A model generated the notes under the pieces. The model saw only the letters and a program-made list of their open reading frames with translations. It did not search any database and was not told the DNA's origin. The position numbers and the translations under genes were made by a program. A DNA stretch of 53,006 bases from Candidatus Gastranaerophilales bacterium (GTDB taxonomy: Bacteria > Cyanobacteriota > Vampirovibrionia > Gastranaerophilales > Gastranaerophilaceae), in the NCBI GenBank assembly GCA_944327225.1, contig CALVGZ010000016.1:1-53006 (forward strand), read 5' to 3'. Below are positions 43,865 to 51,143 of the stretch, one piece after another (position 1 is the first letter of the stretch; every line of letters begins with the position of its first letter).

Positions 43865-44929
43865 ATGAATTTTAAAAAAATTATTTTTATAATTTTATTT
43901 TTAACATTAACTGTTATTTTGGTAACTTTTAGTGATATAAAGGCACAAAAACCGACGACAAGCATTAAAGCTGTTTCTGTTAAAAGTGAAAATTATAAAA
44001 AATTTCATGGCTCGGTGGTTTCACAGTTTACGACTGATTTAAGTTTTCAAAGTGAAGGAAGAATAAATTATATCCCGTATTCTAAAGGTGATTATGTAAG
44101 AAAAGGACAAGTTCTTGCAAGATTAGACGGTATATTATATAAAATCAGAAGAAATGAAGAACAAGCAAGGCTTCAAGAAAATCAAATTCAATATAATAAA
44201 GCAAAAAGTTATTTTAAAAGAATGGATATTTTGCACAAAGAAGGTGCAATTTCTGATAATGATTGGGAAGAAGCGTATTTTAATTTAAAAACAACTGGCG
44301 AAAATATAAAAATTCAAAAGGAAAAGTTAAATTATCTTGATAAAGAAATTAGCTATAATATGATAACGGCACCCTATGACGGTTATATTTTTGAAAAATA
44401 TGCCCAAGTGGGAGCTTATGCGAAAGTTGGTGAAAGAATTATAACCATAATCGGGACAGATAAAACCCAAGTTGAAGTTATGGTTGATTCGGATACTATT
44501 AATTTAATTAACGTAAATAAAGTTGTAACAGTGGAACATAACGATAATAAGTATCAAGGAAAAATTAAACATATTTCTAAATCCAGTGTTAATGCCGGTG
44601 GATATTTGGTAAAAATTGAATTAGATAATTTAGAACCGCAATTAAAAGACGGAATGGGTATAGATGCTTTAATACCTTTAAATAATGATAGTGTTTCTTT
44701 AATACCGTTGAGCAGTATTTTTGAATTGGAAAACGCAAAATACGTATATAAAATTATAAATGTTAAAAATGATATTGGCGAAGTTAAGAAAGAAAAAGTT
44801 GAAACAGGCGATATTTTGGAAAGCGAAATAGAAATCTTAAAAGGTCTAAATAAGGATGATTTAGTAGTTATTGACGGGCTTGAAAAAATTAAATCCAATT
44901 CAAAAATTAAAATTGAAATATTAAAATGA
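43865..44929 (+). CDS. RND-type periplasmic adaptor (membrane-fusion protein)
   Basis: The N-terminus has one membrane anchor (about 5-22). The order is then that of HlyD/AcrA adaptors: half-lipoyl motif GDYVRKGQVLARLDG, a helical hairpin of about 70 residues, the second half MITAPYDGYIFEKYAQVGAYAKVGE, a beta-barrel part (VTVEHNDNKYQGKI) and a membrane-proximal part ending DLVVIDGLEKI. Adaptors join an inner-membrane pump to an outer-membrane channel. It overlaps the following RND-like gene by 4 nt. No TolC-type gene is in the window. Confidence 0.92.
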   Translation: MNFKKIIFIILFLTLTVILVTFSDIKAQKPTTSIKAVSVKSENYKKFHGSVVSQFTTDLSFQSEGRINYIPYSKGDYVRKGQVLARLDGILYKIRRNEEQARLQENQIQYNKAKSYFKRMDILHKEGAISDNDWEEAYFNLKTTGENIKIQKEKLNYLDKEISYNMITAPYDGYIFEKYAQVGAYAKVGERIITIIGTDKTQVEVMVDSDTINLINVNKVVTVEHNDNKYQGKIKHISKSSVNAGGYLVKIELDNLEPQLKDGMGIDALIPLNNDSVSLIPLSSIFELENAKYVYKIINVKNDIGEVKKEKVETGDILESEIEILKGLNKDDLVVIDGLEKIKSNSKIKIEILK

Positions 44930-46593
44930 AAAAAAGTCTTTTCATAATAATAATATGTATAATTTTTATCTCAATTATTGTTTTGTTGATTGCTATGAAC
45001 AATGAAAATAATTTTGAGATAAGAATACAAGCTGGTTTTGAAAATGTGCCGGTCGATGAAATAAATAATAATTTTGCAGAAAAAATCAAAGATAAGTTAA
45101 CGGGAATTGAAGAAATTAAAAAAATCTTTATTTTTTCAAAAGAAAATAATTGTACTATTTATTGTAAAATTAATCCCTTTTTAATAAATAAAAAGCAAAT
45201 AATTGCTAAAATTCAAAGAAAAATTGTATTTAATAATGATGATATATTATATCCCGATAATATTGATTTTGATGATATGTATAATAAAAAATACGATACT
45301 TTTTTAATTATCAGCTCTAATAATGTTGATAGTAATTTTTTGAACAATTATTCAGAAGAAATTTTAGACAAATTAAATCAGCTCAGAATATCATCAAAAA
45401 TTATAAAACTTGGTGAATTAAAAAAAGCCGTATATATAAACTTCGATGATAACACTCTTTTAACCTATAATTTAAATTTATCCGATATTAAAAACATAAT
45501 TAAAAATAATAATTCAATAAGAAATTCAACTCAAAAAAATGATGAATTAACTTATTTTCCAATTAAAACAGATGGAAATATAAAAAATATTTTTGATATC
45601 GGGAATATAGCGATTAGTTATAAAGGTAAAAGTTTTGCGACGAAATTTTATCAGGTATTTAATATTGAAGAAAAACAAAAAACGCCTGTAGATTATTTGA
45701 TAAATTTTAATGATGAACAGGCACAAATTTTGGCTGTTTCAAAAAAAGAGTTTTGTTTCAATTTAATTTATCAATATAAATTAAGAAAATTAATTAAAGA
45801 ATTAAATAAAAATAAATATAATGTAAACTTAAATCTTATTAAAACATCAAAACTTGAAAAAGTAGAAATTTATCTTAAAAATAATTCAAGTATTTATAAA
45901 ACTATTGAACTAAGTAAAAAAATAAACGAATTAATAAACGAGAAAAATATAATTTATTTTGTTGGATGTGATATACCAAAGATATCAAAAAATGAAGTTT
46001 TTTTTGAAAATGAAAAAAATAAACTTGTAATTCTTTCAAGAAAAAAAGATATCGAAAAAATAAAAAATGTTTTAAAAGATAATAATATTGATTATTTTGA
46101 TAAGGAATATAAAAAGTTTTATATATTTGATTACAACATTAATAATCTTGAAAATAAGATTATAAAAATAAAAGATTTTCTTAATAAAGAAAAATTAATT
46201 TTAAATTACATAAATAAAGACACTTGTAAAGTACTTGGGATAAATTATATTATTGACCCTTATTCCTTAAATGATATAAGTCTATCCAGAAAAGAAATTT
46301 TTGATACTATTCTTGCCTCGAACGAAGGAGTTATAAGTGATTATTTTTTTGAAAACTCAAAAAAAATTCCGATAATTTTGAAGAACAAAAATCAATCCAA
46401 TAGAATGTTTATACTTAATAAAAATACTAAAATGTTAGCAACGATTGATTCTGTTACAAATACTGAAATAAAAAATAAATATTGTGCCATAGCAAGAAAA
46501 AATAACGAATATTTTTCAACATTTTATATAAAATTAAAAAGCAATAATCCTGCTGAACATATAAAACTTTTAAATAAAATAAAAAATTTATAA
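44926..46593 (+). CDS. RND-like protein reduced to porter domains with one membrane anchor
   Basis: After one N-terminal helix (4-24) the sequence follows the first porter half of AcrB-type pumps: FENVPVDEINNNFAEKI with GIEEIKKIFIFSKENN (39-75), KKAVYINFDDNTLLTYN then LSDIKNIIKNNN (166-196), and a DIGNIAI/YKGKSF docking segment. Near 300-330 the second half begins (KVEIYLKNNSSIYKTIELS), with SLSRKEIFDTILASNEGVISD at 452-472. The 11 further helices of RND pumps are absent. At 555 residues its size is that of two porter halves alone. I infer a non-pumping relative; proton relay residues cannot exist here. It follows the adaptor gene with a 4-nt overlap. Confidence 0.72.
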   Translation: MKKSLFIIIICIIFISIIVLLIAMNNENNFEIRIQAGFENVPVDEINNNFAEKIKDKLTGIEEIKKIFIFSKENNCTIYCKINPFLINKKQIIAKIQRKIVFNNDDILYPDNIDFDDMYNKKYDTFLIISSNNVDSNFLNNYSEEILDKLNQLRISSKIIKLGELKKAVYINFDDNTLLTYNLNLSDIKNIIKNNNSIRNSTQKNDELTYFPIKTDGNIKNIFDIGNIAISYKGKSFATKFYQVFNIEEKQKTPVDYLINFNDEQAQILAVSKKEFCFNLIYQYKLRKLIKELNKNKYNVNLNLIKTSKLEKVEIYLKNNSSIYKTIELSKKINELINEKNIIYFVGCDIPKISKNEVFFENEKNKLVILSRKKDIEKIKNVLKDNNIDYFDKEYKKFYIFDYNINNLENKIIKIKDFLNKEKLILNYINKDTCKVLGINYIIDPYSLNDISLSRKEIFDTILASNEGVISDYFFENSKKIPIILKNKNQSNRMFILNKNTKMLATIDSVTNTEIKNKYCAIARKNNEYFSTFYIKLKSNNPAEHIKLLNKIKNL

Positions 46594-46599
46594 ATCAAA

Positions 46600-46626
46600 A
46601 AACCCTTCTTTATAAAAGAAGGGTTT
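46600..46626. terminator. Terminator shared by convergent genes
   Basis: The stem AAACCCTTCTT pairs with AAGAAGGGTTT around a TATAA loop. On the minus strand it is followed by a T-run, so it ends the small gene at 46648-46818 well; it also sits 6 nt after the RND-like stop. Confidence 0.88.
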
Positions 46627-46647
46627 ACTCCAATTCCGCCAAATATA

Positions 46648-46818
46648 TTATTTTATTTTAAAATTAATCATAGCTTTATGGTTAACTGCGATTAATTCCA
46701 TTGAATTCCAAAATTGATTAGGGTCAAGTGTTGACTTAGCTTCCAAATTAACAGTAACTTTAGAAGAATAAAGTTCCGCAAGTTTTTGATCGAAATTATC
46801 GGTTATTTGTAGTTTCAT
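46648..46818 (-). CDS. Small protein, 56 aa, previously easy to miss
   Basis: An ATG at 46818 preceded by AAAGGA opens a 56-codon frame that ends just before the terminator at 46600-46626. The product is soluble, with no signal or membrane segment, and reads like a small folded protein (TVNLEAKSTLDPNQFWNSME in the middle). The ribosome binding site, coding composition and own terminator support a real gene. I know no family for it. Confidence 0.6.
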   Translation of the reverse strand: MKLQITDNFDQKLAELYSSKVTVNLEAKSTLDPNQFWNSMELIAVNHKAMINFKIK

Positions 46819-46951
46819 CTTTATTTTCCTTTAATTACTGCTTACATATATATAAAGTATATAAAGATTATCTAATTTCAGACTTAACTTTTTTTGTTAC
46901 AAAACTTAATAAATTGTCCGAAATTATGAATTTATAGACTAAAATTAAAAT

Positions 46952-47416
46952 ATGAAAAGAATATATTTACTGTTTATTTCCTTTTTGTTTTGTTTTAATT
47001 TTCCTGTATACAGTTCGCATTTATATTCCGAAAAATACTATCAAAATGCTTGGTGTTCAAAATGGAACGGCAGGCAAGAAGTAAAATTAATAGATTCAAC
47101 CAGAGTTGATTGTATTACAAAAAATTATGCCATAGAATTTGATTTTGCACCGAAATGGGCGGAAGCAGTCGGTCAAAGTTTGCATTATTCAAGAATGACC
47201 GGAAAAAAGCCGGCTATTATATTGATTATCGAAAAAAACGAAGATTTTAAGTATTACCATAGAGTAAAACCTTTATGCGAAAAATATGATATAGCTCTTT
47301 GGTACATGAAACCGCCTGAGGGTCAGAGTATTAAGAAACAAACACCAATTATAAACAAAGATATTATAATTGCTCTTTTAAATTATTTAAAAGAAATAGT
47401 AAATGTAATAATGTAG
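46952..47416 (+). CDS. Exported small protein with restriction-endonuclease-like core
   Basis: A signal peptide (residues 1-21) precedes about 130 residues with the segments TRVDCITKNYAIEFDFAPKW, AVGQSLHYS and KKPAIILIIE. This pattern of D, then E-x-D, a downstream K and a Q helix resembles the PD-(D/E)XK nuclease fold. I recall similar small exported proteins in diverse Proteobacteria. Activity is not established, because the usual E-x-K is E-x-D here. A TAAAAT box 6 nt before the ATG may be its -10. It converges on enolase with a 4-nt gap. Confidence 0.6.
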   Translation: MKRIYLLFISFLFCFNFPVYSSHLYSEKYYQNAWCSKWNGRQEVKLIDSTRVDCITKNYAIEFDFAPKWAEAVGQSLHYSRMTGKKPAIILIIEKNEDFKYYHRVKPLCEKYDIALWYMKPPEGQSIKKQTPIINKDIIIALLNYLKEIVNVIM

Positions 47417-47420
47417 CTAA

Positions 47421-48689
47421 TTAAATATAATTTCCGCCATATTTTGCATTTTTTCCTAAAAGTTCTTCGATATATAAAAGTCGGTTGTATTTAGCGGTTC
47501 TTTCCGCTCTTGAAAGGGAACCCGTTTTGATAAAACCTGCATTCATTCCAACTGCAAAATCGGCTATAAAGGTTGATTCGGTTTCACCGCTCCTATGGGA
47601 TATGATTGTTTTGTAGCAAGCTCGTTTTGCAATTTGTATTGTTTCAATTGTTTTAGAGATTGTACCGATTTGATTTGGTTTTATCAAAATGGAATTTGCA
47701 ACTTTACTTTTTATGCCATGTGTTAAAAGTTTAGGGTTTGTTGTAAAAAGATCATCTCCCACAAGCAGACTTTTTTTGCCTAAATCAGAGGTAAAGCTTT
47801 TCCAATATTCAAAATCATCGGCACTTAATCCGTCCTCAATTGATATAATCGGAAACTCTCTTAATAAAGAGCTTAGATATTCAATCATTTCACAACTTGA
47901 TAAAATTTTGTTTTCGCCTTTTAAATTATATTTTCCGTTTTCATACAATTCGCCTGCTGCGACATCTAAGGCAAGTTTAATTTCATCCGATGAATATCCC
48001 GCTTTATTTATCGCTTCGCATAAAATCTCTAAGGCTTCCTTTGCATTATTTAATTGCGGGGCAAAACCTCCTTCGTCTCCTACGTTGGTGGATAAATTTT
48101 TCTTTTTTAGAATATTTTTTAAGTGATAAAATACCTCTAGTGACATTTTCATTGCTTCACTAAAGCTTTTTGCTCCAATAGGAACAATCATAAATTCTTG
48201 AAAATCAAGCAAATTATCACTGTGAACCCCGCCATTGATTACATTTATAAATGGTACGGGTAGAATGTTTGCATTAATTCCGCCTATATATTGGTATAAT
48301 TCAATACACAAAAGCTTGCACGCACTGCAACAAGCTGCCATAGATACTGCTAAAGCAGCATTTGCACCTAAATTCGAAAAATTTTCGGTTTTATCCAGTT
48401 TTTCTATTTTTTCATCAACTAAATCCTGATTTAAAGGGGATATTCCGATAAGTTCAGGGGCTATAATATTTTCAACATTTTTTACGGCTTTTAATACGCT
48501 TTTTGAAAATAAATAATCAGGATTATTATCTCTAAGTTCAACTGCTTCTGTTGTGCCTACAGAAGCACCGGATGGAACTGACGCAAAGGCTTTAATACCG
48601 TTACTTAAAATAATTTCCGCCTCAACGGTTGGAATAGCTCTAGAATCTATAATTTGTCTTGCTTTTATATTTTCTATTAAAATTGCCAT
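47421..48689 (-). CDS. eno: Enolase
   Basis: Enolase converts 2-phosphoglycerate to phosphoenolpyruvate. I chose the ATG at 48689, which gives the usual MAILIEN start; an in-frame TTG six codons upstream has no better signal. The 422-residue protein has GGVHSDNLLDFQEFM, SIEDGLSADD, GDDLFTTNP, ILIKPNQIGT and ISHRSGETES, covering the magnesium ligands and the catalytic lysine and glutamate. It stands apart from other glycolytic genes, downstream of the flagellar set. Confidence 0.96.
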   Translation of the reverse strand: MAILIENIKARQIIDSRAIPTVEAEIILSNGIKAFASVPSGASVGTTEAVELRDNNPDYLFSKSVLKAVKNVENIIAPELIGISPLNQDLVDEKIEKLDKTENFSNLGANAALAVSMAACCSACKLLCIELYQYIGGINANILPVPFINVINGGVHSDNLLDFQEFMIVPIGAKSFSEAMKMSLEVFYHLKNILKKKNLSTNVGDEGGFAPQLNNAKEALEILCEAINKAGYSSDEIKLALDVAAGELYENGKYNLKGENKILSSCEMIEYLSSLLREFPIISIEDGLSADDFEYWKSFTSDLGKKSLLVGDDLFTTNPKLLTHGIKSKVANSILIKPNQIGTISKTIETIQIAKRACYKTIISHRSGETESTFIADFAVGMNAGFIKTGSLSRAERTAKYNRLLYIEELLGKNAKYGGNYI

Positions 48690-48743
48690 ATATTTTTTAT
48701 ATGACAATTTTTAAAAAAAAGTAATGCTCAATGGTATAATGAC

Positions 48744-49172
48744 TTATTTTCCTATTTCAAGAGCACTTACAGACATTGCTTTTGAAATTGTCATAACACC
48801 TAATGATGCTTCGTAAGCACGTTGAGCTATTGTAGCATCCGCAATATCTACCATAGCGTTTGTATTTGACGTTCTTATATAACCGTATTCATCAGCATCA
48901 GGATGACCGGGTTTATATATTTTAGCTCCCGGAGTAGGGTCTTCAACGATACCGTCAAAATTTACCCCACCCATATTGCCCGATAATGCTCCCATACCCA
49001 TAGAAGACAATACTGTTGCAAAGCTTTGGTCTTGATTGGATGAAATAATGGGAATTTTTCTTGTGTAATTAGGAGTATCGATGTTTGCTATGTTTTTAGC
49101 TGCAATTTCAACACGCTTACCATGGACTGAAAGTCCTTCACGACCTATTTGAAAAGCATTCATTAAACCCAT
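48744..49172 (-). CDS. flgC: Flagellar basal-body rod protein FlgC
   Basis: FlgC is a proximal rod subunit. The N-terminal rod motif is GLSVHGKRVEIAAKNIANIDTPNY, and the C-terminal helix ATIAQRAYEASLGVMTISKAM follows, as in the family. The 142-residue length is normal. It is last in the four-gene rod cluster, 14 nt after flgB. Confidence 0.93.
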   Translation of the reverse strand: MGLMNAFQIGREGLSVHGKRVEIAAKNIANIDTPNYTRKIPIISSNQDQSFATVLSSMGMGALSGNMGGVNFDGIVEDPTPGAKIYKPGHPDADEYGYIRTSNTNAMVDIADATIAQRAYEASLGVMTISKAMSVSALEIGK

Positions 49173-49186
49173 AAGTTATCTCCAAT

Positions 49187-49549
49187 CTAGCTGTTAGCAG
49201 AAACATTGAGTGCAGTCTTTATTTCTGTTATAGTGCTTGATAAGTGTCTTACTGCAATGTTATATAAAAGGTAATTTTCCTGCATTAAAGCTAATTCATC
49301 TTCTGTTGAAATATTTTCGGTTGAGGAAGAACTGCTTGAAATTGGTGCAGGTCCATATTTTTGTATAATTTTATTTTCTAAGCGTGATGAAGTTCCGCTG
49401 TTTAAATATTGTGAAAAATCAACATCTTTTCTTCTGTATCCTTTTGTGTGCATATTTGCGATGTTGTCTGATAAAGCTTCTTGTCTTTGTGAAACAAGAT
49501 TTAATATTTTTTGCGGATTATTTAATAGTTGTGTCGGAACAAGTCCCAT
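49187..49549 (-). CDS. flgB: Flagellar basal-body rod protein FlgB
   Basis: FlgB is the first rod subunit in order of assembly. The motif SQRQEALSDNIANMHTKGYRRKDVDF near the N-terminus and the C-terminal NYLLYNIAVRHLSSTITEIK helix match FlgB. It is 120 residues long, slightly short, and carries a serine-rich middle (ISSSSSSTE). The spacing is 9 nt after the FlgG-like gene. Confidence 0.92.
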   Translation of the reverse strand: MGLVPTQLLNNPQKILNLVSQRQEALSDNIANMHTKGYRRKDVDFSQYLNSGTSSRLENKIIQKYGPAPISSSSSSTENISTEDELALMQENYLLYNIAVRHLSSTITEIKTALNVSANS

Positions 49550-49558
49550 AATTTACCT

Positions 49559-50275
49559 CTATTCAGTTATATTAATTGCTTCTTGATACATTTGATCGAC
49601 CGCCTTCATCAAAGAAGTTGATGCTATAATTGAAGCGTTTATTCTTGAGACCATATAAACTTCTGAAATAACATCCAAATTTGAACGTTCTATTCCGTAT
49701 TGTTTTATATAGTTATGATCTTCAACAAGTTTCATTTCACCGGAATTTTCGGTTGCAATAAATTCATTTGCTCCGACATCTTTCAACGCTTCTGGATTTT
49801 GAAATTGAACAACGGGAATTGTTCCTACATATTCAGGTTTATCTGTTATTCTTTTATATGAATAAACATCACCGTTTTCTTTTATTTCAATTTTTTCGGC
49901 ACCTCCGTCTATTTTAATGCCTGAGCCTACTAAATCTCCTGTTTTAGTAATTAAGTAACCGTCTTTGTTTGTTGTAAATGCTCCGTCTCTTGTATATCTT
50001 ATTTCACCGTTTGAAGTAGTAACGGGAATATAGCCTGCACCTTGAAGCGCAATATCTAAAGGATTATTTGTTATTAAAAATTCTCCTGTTTTTGTATCTG
50101 TTCTTTCGATTCCATGAACTGAACCGTCAGCATCAATTATATTTTCAAAACGAACGGCTTTGTATCCGTTGGTATTTATATTTGCAAAATTTTGAGTAGC
50201 ATAGGCAAGTCTGTCAAATTCAACAGTCATATTTGTACTTGCTTTTCTTATAATGCCTTGTAGATTATATGCCAT
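49559..50275 (-). CDS. Flagellar rod protein, FlgG/FlgF family (copy 2)
   Basis: The 238-residue protein has the rod N-terminal motif FDRLAYATQNFANINTNGYK, the central LDIALQGAGYIPVTTSNGEIRYTRDGAFT segment (in parts) and a C-terminal helix VYMVSRINASIIAS. This is the FlgG/FlgF family; whether it acts as the distal rod (FlgG) or as FlgF cannot be decided without comparison. It lies 10 nt behind the other member and before flgB. Confidence 0.88.
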   Translation of the reverse strand: MAYNLQGIIRKASTNMTVEFDRLAYATQNFANINTNGYKAVRFENIIDADGSVHGIERTDTKTGEFLITNNPLDIALQGAGYIPVTTSNGEIRYTRDGAFTTNKDGYLITKTGDLVGSGIKIDGGAEKIEIKENGDVYSYKRITDKPEYVGTIPVVQFQNPEALKDVGANEFIATENSGEMKLVEDHNYIKQYGIERSNLDVISEVYMVSRINASIIASTSLMKAVDQMYQEAINITE

Positions 50276-50285
50276 ACTTTATCCT

Positions 50286-50984
50286 TTATACTTGACCTAA
50301 TTTTGAAATTGCTGTTGATAATTTTGAATTTTGTAATCTGAACATTTGCCTGTTAGCTTCAAAACTTCTTTTATAATTTGCCATTTCTATATACTCTTTT
50401 TCAAGTGAGACATTGGAAGATTCAACATATCCTTGTCTTACGCAATTTGAAGAAATATTAGCTCCGTTTGCAGAAACTACCCCGATAATTCCTGCGGGAA
50501 TCAACCCTCTTTTTTCTTTATCAAATACTCCGATTTTTCCATCAAGGCCAATATTAATCAAATCAATGCTTTCAGGAACAACCGGTAATACTATTGGGCT
50601 TCCGCCGGCAGATAAAACTTTTTGGTTTGTCTGGGTTAAAAGTTCGCCGTTTTTATTTATTTTAAATCTTCCATCACGAGTTAACTCCATACTTCCATCT
50701 TTATTTAAAACTTGGAAATAGCCTTTTTCAGATAATGCTAAGTCCAAAGGTTGTTGAGTCATAATGAGTCTGCCCACTTGATCATCGACACTATGTGAAA
50801 GTGCGTTTGTTCCTATAAATTCCGCAAAAGAGGAAATTACGGCTTCTTTTCTTTGGTAGCCGATTTTGTCAAAACCAACTACATTTTCACCGAATATTCC
50901 CATAATATCCATATCCATTTGCATGGCATTTATGGATTGAGCTATTCCGTGTGCGTCAAAATTTATTCCTGCGGCAAGCTTCAT
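50286..50984 (-). CDS. Flagellar rod protein, FlgF/FlgG family (copy 1)
   Basis: The 232-residue protein shares the rod layout: QMDMDIMGIFGENVVGFDKIGYQR at the start (the usual NIAN motif is changed), LDLALSEKGYFQV and LTRDGRF in the middle, and EKEYIEMANYKRSFEANRQMF at the C-terminus. It is probably FlgF-like or FlgG-like. AAGGAG lies 12 nt from the ATG, rather far. It leads the minus-strand rod operon, divergent from the TPR gene. Confidence 0.86.
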   Translation of the reverse strand: MKLAAGINFDAHGIAQSINAMQMDMDIMGIFGENVVGFDKIGYQRKEAVISSFAEFIGTNALSHSVDDQVGRLIMTQQPLDLALSEKGYFQVLNKDGSMELTRDGRFKINKNGELLTQTNQKVLSAGGSPIVLPVVPESIDLINIGLDGKIGVFDKEKRGLIPAGIIGVVSANGANISSNCVRQGYVESSNVSLEKEYIEMANYKRSFEANRQMFRLQNSKLSTAISKLGQV

Positions 50985-51107
50985 GGTTTAATCAGACTCC
51001 TTTTTTATAAGGCTACGGATTTATGGAATTTTTCTTTAAGGGAAAAAAGAAAAATACACTATATAAATTAGGTTTAATGTAGTTTTAATTAAAGTCAAGC
51101 AACATTA

Positions 51108-51136
51108 TTGAATTAAGTAAAAAAATAAAATATAAT
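51108..51136 (+). promoter_or_regulatory. Predicted sigma70 promoter of the TPR gene
   Basis: TTGAAT (51108-51113) and a perfect TATAAT (51131-51136) are exactly 17 bp apart. The ATG at 51144 comes 7 nt after the -10 and lacks a Shine-Dalgarno sequence, which predicts a leaderless mRNA. Confidence 0.65.
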
Positions 51137-51143
51137 AAAGTTT

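Noticed and set aside
46827-46951. A riboswitch or further gene before the secreted nuclease-like protein
   Set aside because: The stretch is short and AT-rich with no stable fold or frame; it most likely only holds the two divergent promoters.
48690-48707. A TTG start six codons upstream for enolase
   Set aside because: It has no Shine-Dalgarno sequence, and the ATG at 48689 gives the N-terminus usual for enolase.
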